Source: Rhizobium leguminosarum bv. trifolii WSM2297 | GTDB lineage: Bacteria > Pseudomonadota > Alphaproteobacteria > Rhizobiales > Rhizobiaceae | Assembly: GCF_000271845.1 (NCBI RefSeq) | Contig: NZ_JH719395.1 | Coordinates: forward strand, 3,590,253 to 3,654,252 | Direction of reading: 5' to 3' | Length of the DNA: 64,000 nucleotides | In this document: piece after piece, positions 1-10,111 of the stretch | Layout: the number at the start of each line of letters is the position of its first letter | Numbering within the stretch: the stretch's first letter is position 1 | The notes under the pieces: model-generated | Seen by the model: only the letters and a program-made list of their open reading frames with translations | Told to the model about the DNA's origin: nothing | Database searches by the model: none | Position numbers and translations under genes: made by a program

Positions 1-486
1 CACCAGCTTCGCCCCGCAATCGTCGATGCGGGCAGCAAGCTCGCTGGCGGCAAAGCCTCCGAAGACGACGGAATGGACAGCACCGATGCGGGCGCAGGCG
101 AGCATCGAAAACACCGCCTGCGGAACCATCGGCATATAGAGGATCACACGATCGCCTCTGCCGATGCCGAGATCGACCAGCGCTGCTGCGATGGCCTTCA
201 CCTCGTCAAGCACCTCGCTATAGGTGAAACGGCGCTTCTCGCCGGTCATCGCGCTGTCGAAGATGACCGCCGTCTCGCCGCCGCGCCCGGCGGTCACATG
301 CCGGTCCAGGCAATTGTGACAGGTATTGGTTTCCGCCCCCTCGAACCAGCGGCCGTAGACGCCGGCATCCGGTGAAAAAACCCGCTCCGGCGGTTTGAAC
401 CAGTCGATATCGGCGGCGGCTTCACGCCAGAAGGCTTCTGGATCGCGTTTCCAGGCCGCGTAGACCTGATGATAGCCGTTCTGCAT
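1..486 (-). CDS. prpE: Propionyl-CoA synthetase, N-terminal part (cut by window edge)
   Basis: Acyl-CoA synthetase of the adenylate-forming family, expected to activate propionate (or acetate) with ATP and CoA in the cytoplasm. The 162 codons visible start MQNGYHQVYAAW and include an N-terminal ACS-type segment (residues about 1-60) and the motif VVFGGFAASELAARID, which is more typical of PrpE than of Acs. The ATG at 486 follows a strong ribosome binding site (GGGGAGGAG, about 4 bases upstream). The gene runs off the left edge, so the P-loop-like and C-terminal lysine motifs cannot be seen. Acetyl-CoA synthetase is the main alternative. Confidence 0.85.
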   Translation of the reverse strand, partial: MQNGYHQVYAAWKRDPEAFWREAAADIDWFKPPERVFSPDAGVYGRWFEGAETNTCHNCLDRHVTAGRGGETAVIFDSAMTGEKRRFTYSEVLDEVKAIAAALVDLGIGRGDRVILYMPMVPQAVFSMLACARIGAVHSVVFGGFAASELAARIDDCGAKLV

Positions 487-568
487 CTGCTCCTCCCCAG
501 GATGTGCAAGCCTCGATATCAATCTAGGCAGCAGCGGGGAGAACGGGAAGCCCGACCAAAGCAGAGTA

Positions 569-1228
569 TCAGCGCGCCCCGAAAATCGCCGATCCGACGC
601 GCACGCTGGTGGCGCCGAAGGCGATCGCCGTTTCGTAGTCGCCCGACATGCCCATGGAGAGTTTTTCGACGCCGCATTTGAGCGCCAGCTTCGCCAGCAG
701 GGCAAAATGCGGCCCGGGATTTTCTTCCGCCGGCGGAATGCACATCAGACCCTCGATGGAAAGGCCGAGCTCGTCGCGGCAGAGGGCTGCGAAGGCTGGC
801 GTGTCGTCAGGCGCGATGCCGGCCTTCTGCGGTTCGAGCCCGGTATTGACCTGGACGTAGAGCCGCGGGCTCTTGTCTTGCCGTTTCATCTCCTCGGCAA
901 GCGCGCGGGCGATCTTTTCCCGGTCCACCGTCTCGATGACGTCGAACAGCGCCACCGCATCCGCCGCCTTGTTCGATTGCAGCGGTCCGATCAGATGCAA
1001 TTCGACATCCGGCCATTCGGTCTTCAGCGCCGGCCATTTGCCCTGGCTTTCCTGCACCCGGTTCTCACCGAAGACGCGCTGGCCGGCCTCGATGGCCGGG
1101 CGGATTGCTTCCGCCTCGAAGGTCTTCGACACCGCGACGAGCCGAACGGAGCCGGCCGGACGACCCGCCTGACGTTCCCCGGCGGCAATCCGCGACCGCA
1201 CGTCATCCAAGCGCTCTTGAAGTTCCAT
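569..1228 (-). CDS. yggS: YggS-family pyridoxal phosphate homeostasis protein
   Basis: A 219-residue PLP-binding protein of the YggS/PLPBP family, thought to buffer pyridoxal phosphate in the cytoplasm; it has the alanine-racemase-like barrel without the second domain. The PLP lysine lies in VRLVAVSKTF, and the family motifs FGENRVQE, HLIGPLQSNK and LSMGMSGDYETAI are all present. The open frame extends much further upstream, but the ATG at 1228 (MELQERL) matches the family N-terminus and length, so the extension is not used. It is divergent from leuS across about 200 bases. Confidence 0.93.
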   Translation of the reverse strand: MELQERLDDVRSRIAAGERQAGRPAGSVRLVAVSKTFEAEAIRPAIEAGQRVFGENRVQESQGKWPALKTEWPDVELHLIGPLQSNKAADAVALFDVIETVDREKIARALAEEMKRQDKSPRLYVQVNTGLEPQKAGIAPDDTPAFAALCRDELGLSIEGLMCIPPAEENPGPHFALLAKLALKCGVEKLSMGMSGDYETAIAFGATSVRVGSAIFGAR

Positions 1229-1428
1229 CGTTCTGCCTCGACATTCAGCATGAGAGTGTTGGCAATGAACTAGCCAGCCATTCTGTGCTTGCCAAGACCC
1301 GTTGCCGCGAAATCGCCCGGCCGGGATGAAGATCAAGCGCTTGCAGCGGCGCGCAAAACTTGACGCTACGGTGGTTTCATGGTGAAGGTCTCGACCAACC
1401 TCCCTGATTTTCCGGAATTTCGAATACC
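1229..1428. other. Divergent intergenic region yggS / leuS
   Basis: These 200 bases must hold the start regions of both divergent genes. I could not pick a convincing -35/-10 pair for either. No repeat or RNA gene is visible. Confidence 0.4.
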
Positions 1429-4059
1429 ATGGCCACCGAACGTTATAATCCGCGCGATGCCGAGCCCCGCTGGCAGCAGAAATGGAATGAAGACAAGGTC
1501 TTCGAGACCGACAATTCAGATCCGCGCGAAAAATACTACGTCCTGGAAATGTTCCCCTATCCGTCGGGGCGCATCCATATGGGCCATGTTCGAAATTACG
1601 CCATGGGCGATGTCGTCGCCCGCTACAAGCGCGCCCGCGGTTACAACGTGCTGCACCCGATGGGCTGGGACGCCTTCGGCATGCCGGCGGAGAACGCCGC
1701 CATGGAGCGCGGCGTACACCCCGCCTCCTGGACCTATCAGAACATCGGTTCGATGAAGGCACAGCTGAAGGCCATGGGGCTTTCGCTGGATTGGAGCCGC
1801 GAATTCGCCACCTGCGACGTCGAATATTACCAGCATCAGCAGCATCTCTTCCTGGATTTCCTGGAGAAGGGCCTGGTCTACCGCAAGCAGTCGAAGGTCA
1901 ACTGGGACCCCGTCGACAACACCGTGCTCGCCAATGAGCAGGTGATCGACGGCCGCGGCTGGCGTTCCGGCGCACTGGTCGAACAGCGCGAACTGACGCA
2001 ATGGTTCTTCAAGATCACCGATTTCAGCCAGGATCTGCTCGACGCTCTGGATACGCTCGACCAGTGGCCGGAAAAAGTGCGGCTGATGCAGAAGAACTGG
2101 ATCGGCCGCTCTGAAGGCCTGACGGTTCGCTGGGAGATCGTGGCGGAAACGGCCCCCGCCGGTGAAACCGAGATCACGGTTTACACCACCCGCCCGGACA
2201 CGCTGTTCGGCGCCTCCTTCCTGGCGATTGCCGCCGATCATCCGCTGGCAAAGGATGCCGCCGCAAAGAACGCCGATATCGAGGCTTTCTGCGAGGAGTG
2301 CCGCCGCGCCGGCACCTCGCTTGCCGCGCTCGAGACCGCCGAAAAGAAGGGCATGGACACCGGCATCCGCGTCCGCCATCCGCTCGATCCCTCCTGGGAG
2401 CTGCCGGTCTATGTCGCCAATTTCGTGCTGATGGATTACGGCACCGGCGCGATCTTCGGCTGCCCCTCGGGCGACCAGCGCGACCTTGATTTTGCCCGGA
2501 AATATGACCTGCCGGTCGTGGCCGTCGTTATGCCCAGGGATGGCGATGCAGCGAGCTTTTCCGTCGGCGACACGGCCTATGACGGCGATGGCGTGATGAT
2601 CAATTCACGCTTCCTCGACGGCAAGACGACGGAAGAAGCCTTCAATATCGTTGCCGACCAGCTGTCGGCCGCTTCGCTCGGTAATACGCCGCAGGGCGAG
2701 CGCAAGGTCAATTTCCGTCTGCGCGACTGGGGTATTTCGAGGCAGCGTTATTGGGGCTGCCCGATCCCGGTCATCCATTGCGATGATTGCGGCGTCGTCC
2801 CTGTGCCGAAGAAGGACCTGCCGGTCAAGCTGCCCGACGACGTCACCTTCGACCAGCCCGGCAATCCGCTCGACCGTCACCCGACCTGGCGGCATGTCTC
2901 CTGCCCGAGCTGCGGCAAGGACGCCCGCCGCGAGACGGATACGATGGACACGTTCGTCGATTCGAGCTGGTACTTCACCCGCTTCACCGCACCTTGGGAA
3001 GGCCGGCCGACCGATCCTGAGGCGGCTAACCGTTGGCTGCCGGTCGACCAATATATCGGCGGCATCGAGCACGCGATCCTGCACCTGCTCTATTCCCGCT
3101 TCTTCACCCGCGCCATGCGCGAGACCGGCCATGTCGCCGCCAGCGAACCCTTCAAGGGTCTCTTTACCCAGGGCATGGTGGTGCATGAAACCTATAGCCG
3201 TGGTGCCGGCGGCAGCCGGGAGTGGGTGGCGCCGGCCGATATCCGCATCGACGAACTTGACGGCAAACGCCGGGCTTTCCTGCTGACATCAGGCGAGGAA
3301 GTCGCGATCGGCTCGATCGAGAAGATGTCGAAATCGAAGAAGAACGTCGTCGACCCCGACGATATCATCGCCTCCTACGGCGCCGATACCGCCCGTTTCT
3401 TCGTTCTCTCCGACTCTCCGCCGGAGCGTGACGTCATCTGGTCCGAGGCGGGCGTCGAAGGCGCCCATCGTTTCACCCAGCGTCTGTGGCGGTTGATTTC
3501 CGAAGCCGCAGAGGCGCTCTCCACCGTCGCGCCGGCGCCGGCAACGGAGGGGGAAGCACTGTCGATCTCGCAGGCCGCCCACAGGACGCTGAAGGCCGTC
3601 GAGAACGATTACGACAAGCTCTGGTTCAACAAGGCCGTCGCCCGGATCTATGAACTGGTCAACGCACTGGCCGCGCCGATGACCAGGGTTGCGGCGGGCG
3701 AGGGGGATGTCCGCTATCGCGCCGCCGTGCGCGATGCCGCCGAAATCCTGATCCAGCTGGTTGCGCCGATGACGCCGCATCTGGCTGAGGAATGCTGGAC
3801 GGTCCTCGGCAATCAAGGGCTGCTTGCCCGGACCGACTGGCCGCGATACGCCGAAACGCTGGTCATCGAAAATGATGTCGTCCTGCCGGTGCAGATCAAC
3901 GGCAAGAAGCGTGCTGAATTGACAATTTCTCGCGATGCAGATCAGAATGCCGTCACCGACGCCGTGCTGGATCTCGATGCGGTGAAGAACGCGCTGAACG
4001 GACAGGCACCGAAGAAGATCATCGTGGTTCCCCAAAGGATTGTAAACATTGTCGTCTGA
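1429..4059 (+). CDS. leuS: Leucyl-tRNA synthetase
   Basis: Class I aminoacyl-tRNA synthetase that charges tRNA-Leu. At 876 residues it is normal for bacterial LeuRS. The HIGH-type signature is HMGH at residues 50-53, the CP1 editing domain occupies roughly residues 220-420 ([10 protein letters not shown] visible), and the KMSKS signature is at residues 632-636. The C-terminal end [19 protein letters not shown] is typical. Its last 11 bases overlap the start of lptE, so leuS-lptE-holA probably form an operon. Confidence 0.98.
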   Translation: MATERYNPRDAEPRWQQKWNEDKVFETDNSDPREKYYVLEMFPYPSGRIHMGHVRNYAMGDVVARYKRARGYNVLHPMGWDAFGMPAENAAMERGVHPASWTYQNIGSMKAQLKAMGLSLDWSREFATCDVEYYQHQQHLFLDFLEKGLVYRKQSKVNWDPVDNTVLANEQVIDGRGWRSGALVEQRELTQWFFKITDFSQDLLDALDTLDQWPEKVRLMQKNWIGRSEGLTVRWEIVAETAPAGETEITVYTTRPDTLFGASFLAIAADHPLAKDAAAKNADIEAFCEECRRAGTSLAALETAEKKGMDTGIRVRHPLDPSWELPVYVANFVLMDYGTGAIFGCPSGDQRDLDFARKYDLPVVAVVMPRDGDAASFSVGDTAYDGDGVMINSRFLDGKTTEEAFNIVADQLSAASLGNTPQGERKVNFRLRDWGISRQRYWGCPIPVIHCDDCGVVPVPKKDLPVKLPDDVTFDQPGNPLDRHPTWRHVSCPSCGKDARRETDTMDTFVDSSWYFTRFTAPWEGRPTDPEAANRWLPVDQYIGGIEHAILHLLYSRFFTRAMRETGHVAASEPFKGLFTQGMVVHETYSRGAGGSREWVAPADIRIDELDGKRRAFLLTSGEEVAIGSIEKMSKSKKNVVDPDDIIASYGADTARFFVLSDSPPERDVIWSEAGVEGAHRFTQRLWRLISEAAEALSTVAPAPATEGEALSISQAAHRTLKAVENDYDKLWFNKAVARIYELVNALAAPMTRVAAGEGDVRYRAAVRDAAEILIQLVAPMTPHLAEECWTVLGNQGLLARTDWPRYAETLVIENDVVLPVQINGKKRAELTISRDADQNAVTDAVLDLDAVKNALNGQAPKKIIVVPQRIVNIVV

Positions 4060-4570
4060 TATCGCTTGCAAGCTGGCCCGCAATGCCGGCATCGCCATGA
4101 TCCTTGCCGCCACGGCTTTTCTCTCTGCCTGCCAGGTTCGGCCGCTTTATTCCGAGAGCTCCGGTGTCGTTGAGAAGCTTTCCTCGGTCGGCTTTTCCGA
4201 GGCAGGCAGCCGGGTTGAGCAGCAGGTGCGCAATCGCCTTATCTTCCTTGCCTCTCGCGGTGCCGGCGAAGCGGTAAATCCCCAATATCGGGTCGAGATG
4301 CACGCCACCTCGAGCGTTGCCAGCACACTGCTCCAGGAATCCGACGATACATCGAAAGCCGGCCGCGTAACTGTCAACGTCGCGTACACGCTGAGCGCCA
4401 CGGCCGACAGCCATGTCATCAAGGCCGGCAGCCGCCAGGTCACATCGCTGGTGGATTTCCCCGAACAGGAATTCGCCAAGCAAAGGGCGATCCGCGATGC
4501 GGAAAACCGTGCGGCGGATCAGGTTGCGGAATTCGTAGGAGCCGATATCGCCGCTGCGCTCAGCCGTTGA
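4049..4570 (+). CDS. lptE: LPS-assembly lipoprotein LptE
   Basis: Outer-membrane lipoprotein that plugs and helps assemble LptD for lipopolysaccharide export. The 173-residue product has a signal peptide with a lipobox LSAC and lipidation cysteine at residue 28, followed by [10 protein letters not shown], a typical LptE start. The start is TTG at 4049, inside the last codons of leuS, with an AAAGGA ribosome site about 9 bases upstream. The position between leuS and holA matches the gene order seen in other proteobacteria. Translation is probably coupled to leuS. Confidence 0.9.
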   Translation: MSSDIACKLARNAGIAMILAATAFLSACQVRPLYSESSGVVEKLSSVGFSEAGSRVEQQVRNRLIFLASRGAGEAVNPQYRVEMHATSSVASTLLQESDDTSKAGRVTVNVAYTLSATADSHVIKAGSRQVTSLVDFPEQEFAKQRAIRDAENRAADQVAEFVGADIAAALSR

Positions 4571-4580
4571 GGGCGGAGAT

Positions 4581-5621
4581 GTGGCGGAGATAAAATCCCA
4601 CGAATTCGAAACCTTCCTGCAGAAATCCGCGCGGAATTATCGGATCTTCGTTATTTACGGGCCCGACCGCGGTCTCGTTTCTGAACGTGCCGGTCAGCTT
4701 GCCGGCAAGACCGGTGTTGCGCTTGATGATCCCTTCTCGCTGACCAAACTCGATATTGGCGACCTGCAGAAGGATCCCGGACGGTTGGTCGACGAAGCCC
4801 AGTCTATCGGACTGTTCGGTGGTGAGAAGCTGATCTGGATCCGCGGCGCCGCCAATGAAAAATATCTTGTCGATCCCTTGGCACAGCTGGCCGAAAAGCC
4901 GCTCGAAGCCGCCCACCTGATCGTGGAAGCCGGTGACCTGAAAAAGGGCTCCCTGCTGCGCAAGACGGCCGAGGCCGCGCGATCGATCATGACGATCCCG
5001 TCTTATGCTGATGACAGCCGCGCCTTGAATGCGCTGATCGATACCGAATTAAGTGGAGAGAAGCTCGGCATCACGCCGGCCGCCCGCCAGGCGCTGATCG
5101 CTTTGATTGGCGGTGACCGCATCGCTTCACGCAACGAGGTGCGCAAGCTTGCCCTCTATTGCCGCGGCCTTCAGACGGTGGAAGAACATCACGTTACCGA
5201 AATAATCGGTGACGCCAGCGCGATCTCCGTTGACGATGCGGTCGACGCCATCCTGAGTGGCGATCTCAACGGTTTTCTCCACGCCATGCAAAAGATCAGC
5301 AGCTCCAAAACCGCGATCTTTCTCGTCCTGCAGGCATGCCTGAAGCAGTTTCAGCTTCTGGATACAATGCGCGCAGAAATGGATGAAAAACGCCTGCAGG
5401 CGCCCCAGATCATGCAGACGATGGGTCGTCATCTGCATTTCCGCCGCAAGCCGATTATCGAACAGGCGCTGCGCCAATGGAGCGCGGAAAGCATCGCTCG
5501 TGAGTCCAATCGTCTGCAGGCCGCCATTCTGCAAAGCCGGCGGCGACAGGTGCTGGAAGACAGCGTTGCGATGCAGACGCTGCTCGCTACCACCCTTCAA
5601 TCCGGCCGGAAATCCGCCTAG
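4581..5621 (+). CDS. holA: DNA polymerase III subunit delta
   Basis: Clamp-loader delta subunit (346 residues), which opens the beta sliding clamp during replication. The N-terminal sequence YRIFVIYGPDRGLVSERAGQL and the later GGEKLIWIRG and GDRIASRNEVRKLALYC are characteristic of HolA: a degenerate AAA+ region followed by the C-terminal collar domain. Translation starts at GTG 4581 behind GGCGGAG. It lies ten bases after lptE and ends just before a palindromic repeat, converging on parB. Confidence 0.95.
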   Translation: MAEIKSHEFETFLQKSARNYRIFVIYGPDRGLVSERAGQLAGKTGVALDDPFSLTKLDIGDLQKDPGRLVDEAQSIGLFGGEKLIWIRGAANEKYLVDPLAQLAEKPLEAAHLIVEAGDLKKGSLLRKTAEAARSIMTIPSYADDSRALNALIDTELSGEKLGITPAARQALIALIGGDRIASRNEVRKLALYCRGLQTVEEHHVTEIIGDASAISVDDAVDAILSGDLNGFLHAMQKISSSKTAIFLVLQACLKQFQLLDTMRAEMDEKRLQAPQIMQTMGRHLHFRRKPIIEQALRQWSAESIARESNRLQAAILQSRRRQVLEDSVAMQTLLATTLQSGRKSA

Positions 5622-5622
5622 G

Positions 5623-5720
5623 GCAATTCCAGGAAAGTGCGAAGCGGCTTTCCGTCCGGGATTGCGTAAAAACAAAAGGTTAGAGCGGTTCGGCTTCCGT
5701 GAAAACCTGAACCGATCTAA
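5623..5720. repeat. Palindromic intergenic repeat, copy A (two hairpins)
   Basis: Between the converging holA and parB genes. The first inverted repeat pairs GCAATTCC (5623) with GGGATTGC (ends 5665), with an inner GGAAAG/CTTTCC stem. After a TAAAAACAAAA linker, a second repeat pairs TTAGAGCGGTTC (5680) with GAACCGATCTAA (ends 5720). It closely resembles copy B at 55349 and the linker of copies C and D. This is the style of rhizobial dispersed intergenic mosaic elements. It may also act as a transcription stop. Confidence 0.75.
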
Positions 5721-5803
5721 CGCATGTGCCCAGAGTTGATCGGGATCGCATGAAGCAATTCGCGGGCGATCCTATCAATCACGTTTGAAGCGCTAGGCTT
5801 CGG

Positions 5804-6685
5804 CTACCGCCTCTCAAGCAAGCGGCAGATTTCCTCGAGCTGCTCTAGAGACTTGTAGGAAATTTTGATCTGGCCGCCGCTGGTCTTGTGATTGATCGCG
5901 ACATCGAGGCCGAGTGCGTCGGAAAGCGTTCGCTCTAAGGCGAGCGTATCGGAATCCTTCTGATCGCGTCGCGAGGCGGCCAGCTGCGGCTCGGATTGCG
6001 CTTTGATATTGTTTTGCGCCAGTCTTTCCGCATCGCGCACCGACATGCCTTTGGCAACGATGGTGCGGGCAAGGCTTGCCGGGTCGGGGGTGGAAACAAG
6101 GGCGCGGGCGTGACCCGCCGACAGGCTTCCGGCGGCCAGCAGATCGCGCACCGGATCGGGCAGTTTCAGCAGGCGCAAGGAGTTGGCGACATGGCTGCGG
6201 CTTTTGCCGATGATCTCACCGAGGTCGTTCTGGGTGTAGCCATACTCGGCAATCAACTGCTCATAACCCAGAGCTTCTTCAAGCGCATTGAGATCCGCTC
6301 GTTGGACGTTTTCGACAATGGCGATCTCCAATGCCGTCTTGTCATCGACGTCACGGATAATGACGGGAATTTCAATCAACCCGGCCAGCTGGGCGGCGCG
6401 CCAACGGCGTTCGCCGGCAATGATTTCGTATCGATCCCGTTCCATCGTTCGCACGACGATCGGCTGCACGATGCCATGCTGACGAATGGAACTGGCAAGA
6501 TCATGCAGCTCGGCGTCATCGAAAAAACGGCGAGGATTGCGGGGATTGCGGCTGACGAACTCGATCGGGATCAATCTGTCGGCACTGATCGTCCGCTCGG
6601 CTTCCACCGGGACAGGCTGATCCATCTCGCCAATCAGCGCCGCAAGGCCACGGCCCAATCGCCTTTTCGATACATCGTCATTCAT
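5804..6685 (-). CDS. parB: Chromosome partitioning protein ParB
   Basis: CTP-dependent clamp that loads at parS and spreads around the origin for chromosome segregation (293 residues). Visible are the ParA-interacting N-terminus RRLGRGLAALIGE (residues 8-20), the CTP-binding box GERRWR (91-96), the ENVQRADLN box (125-133), the parS-reading helix-turn-helix around 149-175 (GYTQNDLGEIIGKSRSHVANSLRL) and a C-terminal dimerisation domain. It sits directly downstream of parA, with parS sites nearby at 8109, 10069, 10096 and 16516. Confidence 0.97.
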   Translation of the reverse strand: MNDDVSKRRLGRGLAALIGEMDQPVPVEAERTISADRLIPIEFVSRNPRNPRRFFDDAELHDLASSIRQHGIVQPIVVRTMERDRYEIIAGERRWRAAQLAGLIEIPVIIRDVDDKTALEIAIVENVQRADLNALEEALGYEQLIAEYGYTQNDLGEIIGKSRSHVANSLRLLKLPDPVRDLLAAGSLSAGHARALVSTPDPASLARTIVAKGMSVRDAERLAQNNIKAQSEPQLAASRRDQKDSDTLALERTLSDALGLDVAINHKTSGGQIKISYKSLEQLEEICRLLERR

Positions 6686-6712
6686 GATCCAAACTCACCC
6701 CTGCAATGATAG

Positions 6713-7507
6713 TTACGCGGCCAGTCTCTGGCGCTCGCGTTGGATGACCTCCGAGGCAAGCTGCAGATAGGCCTGGCTGCCCGCGCATTTCAAATCATAG
6801 AGAATGGCCGGCTTGCCGTAGGACGGCGCTTCCGAGACCCGGACGTTGCGCGGGATTAACGTGTGGTAAACCTTTTCGCCAAGATGCGTACGCACATCAT
6901 TGACCACTTGTTGGGCAAGATTGTTGCGCGCATCGAACATCGTCAAAACGATCCCCTGAATATCCAGGCGCGGGTTAACCGTTCGACGAACCTGGCTGAC
7001 GGTCTCGAGCAATTGGCTCAGCCCCTCCAGTGCAAAAAATTCACACTGCAGCGGCACCAGCACCGAATGCGCTGCCGCCATCGCGTTCATCGTCAGCAGA
7101 TTGAACGAGGGCGGGCAATCCAGAAGAATATAGGAAAATGCCGTGGCCTCGGGTGAGGACAGGGCTTTGCGCAATTTGAATACCCGATCGCTCTGCTGCG
7201 AGATCTCCATCTCGACGCCGAGCAGATCCATCGTCGAAGGGACGATAAAGAGATTGGGCACCGCTGTTTCGAGCGTCACCTCTGTAATACCGCGCTCGCC
7301 GACCATCAGGTCATAAGAGGAGAGCTTGCGATCTCGACGGTCGATACCGAGGCCGGTGCTGGCATTGCCCTGCGGATCGAGATCGACGATCAGGACACGC
7401 TCGCCAATGGCAGCCAGCGCCGTTGCCAGATTGATTGCTGTGGTGGTTTTGCCAACGCCACCCTTCTGATTTGCGATGGTGATAATCCGATGTCGTTCGC
7501 CAGCCAT
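6713..7507 (-). CDS. parA: Chromosome partitioning ATPase ParA
   Basis: Deviant Walker ATPase that moves ParB-parS complexes (264 residues). The motif KGGVGKTT is at residues 15-22, with the signature lysine of the ParA/MinD group. DLDPQGNAS and YILLDCPPS (switch regions) follow. The short N-terminus lacks the DNA-binding domain of plasmid ParA/RepA proteins, so this is the chromosomal type. It lies 27 bases upstream of parB and follows rsmG, the classic origin-proximal order. Confidence 0.97.
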   Translation of the reverse strand: MAGERHRIITIANQKGGVGKTTTAINLATALAAIGERVLIVDLDPQGNASTGLGIDRRDRKLSSYDLMVGERGITEVTLETAVPNLFIVPSTMDLLGVEMEISQQSDRVFKLRKALSSPEATAFSYILLDCPPSFNLLTMNAMAAAHSVLVPLQCEFFALEGLSQLLETVSQVRRTVNPRLDIQGIVLTMFDARNNLAQQVVNDVRTHLGEKVYHTLIPRNVRVSEAPSYGKPAILYDLKCAGSQAYLQLASEVIQRERQRLAA

Positions 7508-7526
7508 TGCCGCAATATCCGATCTG

Positions 7527-8144
7527 TTAAACCAAGCGCCGGAGATTCGATACTTCCAAAATAACAGATTCCTGCTCGACGGCGCTTCTATGTTCTAACA
7601 GATCGAATTCCCAGCGACCACGTGCTTTGTCGATTTCCCTCAGGTAATCCCGGCCTTTATGAAAGAGGCCGCGGCAATTTTCGTTGCCGAGCATCCAGGC
7701 GGCCGAATATGCGATCAATCCGTCGAGATCCGCCAGGGCCCGGGCAGAGACGGCGTTGCATTCGCCAATCTCGGTAGGCGCATCCTCGATTCGAATAGCG
7801 TGCACGCTGCCGCGCGCATTGGTCTCCCGCAGCGCCGTTCGCAGAAACGCGGCCTTCTTGTGATTGCTCTCGACCAAATGGACCCACCCGTCCTGCAATT
7901 CGGCCAGATAAATCGCCGTGATCACCCCGGGGAAGCCACCGCCGCTGCCCAAGTCGACCCAGGTGACTGGCTCCGGATGAATTTGAAAAATCTGGCTGCT
8001 ATCGGCAATATGCCGACGCCAGAGATCGTCGAGCGTCGACGGCGCCACCAGATTGATGGTTTTAGCCCACTTCTGAAAGAGCGTTGCGAAATGCTGGAGC
8101 CGTTCCTGTGTTTCACGTGAAACACGCAAGCCGTTTAATTCCAT
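7527..8144 (-). CDS. rsmG: 16S rRNA (guanine-N7) methyltransferase RsmG (GidB)
   Basis: SAM-dependent methyltransferase that modifies a guanine in the 530 loop of 16S rRNA (205 residues). The SAM-binding motif [10 protein letters not shown] is at residues 64-73, and [14 protein letters not shown] is the family acidic-loop region. Residues 7-11 (RVSRE) are encoded across a perfect parS site, so this coding sequence also carries a segregation signal. It lies 20 bases before parA and after mnmG, as in many bacteria near the origin. Confidence 0.95.
   Translation of the reverse strand: MELNGLRVSRETQERLQHFATLFQKWAKTINLVAPSTLDDLWRRHIADSSQIFQIHPEPVTWVDLGSGGGFPGVITAIYLAELQDGWVHLVESNHKKAAFLRTALRETNARGSVHAIRIEDAPTEIGECNAVSARALADLDGLIAYSAAWMLGNENCRGLFHKGRDYLREIDKARGRWEFDLLEHRSAVEQESVILEVSNLRRLV
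8109..8124. promoter_or_regulatory. parS site 1 (perfect match)
   Basis: The 16-base palindrome TGTTTCACGTGAAACA equals the bacterial parS consensus exactly. It lies within the 5' coding part of rsmG, about 6.8 kb from the proposed oriC. ParB, encoded 1.4 kb away, is the expected ligand. Confidence 0.93.
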
Positions 8145-8169
8145 TCTAAAAGACTCTCAAATCGGGTAA

Positions 8170-10047
8170 TCAGGCGGTATGACGCTCGGAAGAATTCAGG
8201 CGACGCAGGTGCACGAGCAGCAACGCGATGGCCGCCGGCGTCATGCCCTCGACAACGGCGGCTTGGGCAATGCTGAATGGCCGCGCCGAATTCAGCTTCG
8301 CCTTGAGTTCGTTCGACAGGCCGGAGAGGGCGCTGTAATTGAAATCGAGCGGAATTTGCCGTTCCTCGTCGCGCTGCTGATCGACGATGGCGGATGCCTG
8401 CCTATCAAGATAGACCGAGTAGCCCGCTTCGATTTCCAGTGCATCCACAACCTTCGGCGCTATCTCGGCCAATCTCTCCGGCCAAACTTGCCGAAGTGCG
8501 GCGAAATCGTAATTCGGATAAGACAGAAGATCATAGGCCGTACGGCGCTGACCATCCAGATTGATATTCAAACCGGCGCGCCGAGCCTCGTTCGGCGTCA
8601 CCGCCAGGGACTGCAACAGCTCGCGTCCGGCGTCGAGATCCGTCTGATAGGCCGTGAAGCGCAGTGTGCGTTCGCTGCTGATACAGCCCAGCTGCATCGC
8701 CAGCGGGGTCAAGCGCATATCGGCATTGTCGGCGCGAAGAGTCAGGCGGTATTCCGCCCGCGATGTAAACATCCGGTACGGCTCCGTAACGCCATGCGAA
8801 GTCAAATCGTCGATCATCACGCCGATATAGGAGCTGGTCCGGCTGAAATGGAACGGTTCCGAATCGGTGCTTCGCAATGCAGCATTCAACCCGGCCGCCA
8901 AGCCTTGCGCCGCCGCCTCTTCGTAGCCGGTGGTGCCGTTGATCTGTCCGGCGAGGAACAGCCCCCTCAGCCGCTTGACCTCCAATGATGGCATCAGCTC
9001 CCGCGGGTCGACATGATCATATTCGATTGCATAACCCGGTTGCAGTATCCGCGCCGTTTCAAGACCCGGAATGGTCTTGATAAAGGCGGCTTGGACCTCT
9101 GCGGGGAGAGAGGTCGAGATCCCGTTCGGATAGACCGTATCATCGTCGAGGCCTTCTGGTTCCAGAAAGACCTGATGGCCATCGCGCTCTCCGAATTTCA
9201 CCAGCTTGTCTTCGATCGAAGGGCAGTACCGCGGCCCGACACCCTCGATCTGTCCGGAATACATCGCCGATCGCATGATGTTGTCGACGATGATGCGGTG
9301 TGTTGCTTCGGTCGTCCTGGTGACGCCGCATTCGATCTGCGGCGTGGTGATCGCATCCGTCATGAACGAGAAGGGGACAAGGTCTTCATCCGCTCCCTGA
9401 CGCCCCACGGCCTGCCAGTCGATCGTCTTTCCATCCAACCGCGCCGGCGTTCCGGTTTTCAGCCGCCCCAGCTGCAGGCCGAGCCGAGCCAGGGTGGCCG
9501 ACAGCCCGATCGACGGGGCCTCACCAACACGGCCGGCAGGTGTCTTCTCTGAACCGATGTGTATGAGGCCGCGCAGGAAGGTGCCGGTCGTCAAAACCAC
9601 CGCCGGCGCCCTCAGGGTACGGCCATCCTTCATGATGACGCCGGTGACCTGTCCATGAGCAATGTCCAGATCGAAGGCATCGCCCTCGACGATATCAAGG
9701 CCGGCTGTCGCTTCGATCGCCGCCAGCATGGCCAGACGGTAGAGTTTTCGATCGGCCTGCGTCCGTGGACCGCGCACCGCGGCGCCCTTCTTCTTGTTCA
9801 ACATCCGGAACTGAATGCCTGCGGCATCGGCCACACGACCCATCAGCCCGTCCATCGCATCGATCTCGCGAACCAGATGGCCTTTGCCAAGCCCGCCGAT
9901 CGCCGGATTGCAGGACATCACCCCGATCGTATCCCGTTTATGTGTCACCAGCGCGGTTTTCGCACCAAGACGCGCAGCCGCATTGGCCGCCTCCGAGCCA
10001 GCATGGCCGCCGCCGATGACAATCACATCGTAGACATTATCAGTCAT
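8170..10047 (-). CDS. mnmG: tRNA uridine-5-carboxymethylaminomethyl modification enzyme MnmG (GidA)
   Basis: FAD-dependent subunit of the MnmE-MnmG complex, which modifies the wobble uridine of certain tRNAs (625 residues). The dinucleotide-binding motif GGGHAG is at residues 12-17, and the family motif [14 protein letters not shown] follows. I chose ATG 10047 because GGAG sits six bases upstream; a GTG at 10059 would add four residues. mnmE lies upstream in the same direction, separated by about 60 bases that contain two parS-like sites. Confidence 0.96.
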   Translation of the reverse strand: MTDNVYDVIVIGGGHAGSEAANAAARLGAKTALVTHKRDTIGVMSCNPAIGGLGKGHLVREIDAMDGLMGRVADAAGIQFRMLNKKKGAAVRGPRTQADRKLYRLAMLAAIEATAGLDIVEGDAFDLDIAHGQVTGVIMKDGRTLRAPAVVLTTGTFLRGLIHIGSEKTPAGRVGEAPSIGLSATLARLGLQLGRLKTGTPARLDGKTIDWQAVGRQGADEDLVPFSFMTDAITTPQIECGVTRTTEATHRIIVDNIMRSAMYSGQIEGVGPRYCPSIEDKLVKFGERDGHQVFLEPEGLDDDTVYPNGISTSLPAEVQAAFIKTIPGLETARILQPGYAIEYDHVDPRELMPSLEVKRLRGLFLAGQINGTTGYEEAAAQGLAAGLNAALRSTDSEPFHFSRTSSYIGVMIDDLTSHGVTEPYRMFTSRAEYRLTLRADNADMRLTPLAMQLGCISSERTLRFTAYQTDLDAGRELLQSLAVTPNEARRAGLNINLDGQRRTAYDLLSYPNYDFAALRQVWPERLAEIAPKVVDALEIEAGYSVYLDRQASAIVDQQRDEERQIPLDFNYSALSGLSNELKAKLNSARPFSIAQAAVVEGMTPAAIALLLVHLRRLNSSERHTA

Positions 10048-10068
10048 ATCAAACTCCACTCCGGCAGA

Positions 10069-10084
10069 CGTTTCACGTGAAACC
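10069..10084. promoter_or_regulatory. parS site 2
   Basis: CGTTTCACGTGAAACC contains the 14-base parS core GTTTCACGTGAAAC intact; only the two outer bases differ from consensus. It lies in the mnmE-mnmG gap, upstream of the mnmG ribosome site. Confidence 0.88.
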
Positions 10085-10095
10085 GGAAGGGTGAT

Positions 10096-10111
10096 GGTTT
10101 CACGTGAATCA
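10096..10111. promoter_or_regulatory. parS site 3 (two mismatches)
   Basis: GGTTTCACGTGAATCA differs from consensus at the first base and at base 14. It overlaps the mnmE stop codon and is centred 27 bases from site 2, so the two could be occupied together. Confidence 0.75.

Noticed and set aside
1229..1762. N-terminal extension of yggS in the same frame
   Set aside because: It would run into the leuS coding region and adds Arg/Ser-rich sequence not found in the family.
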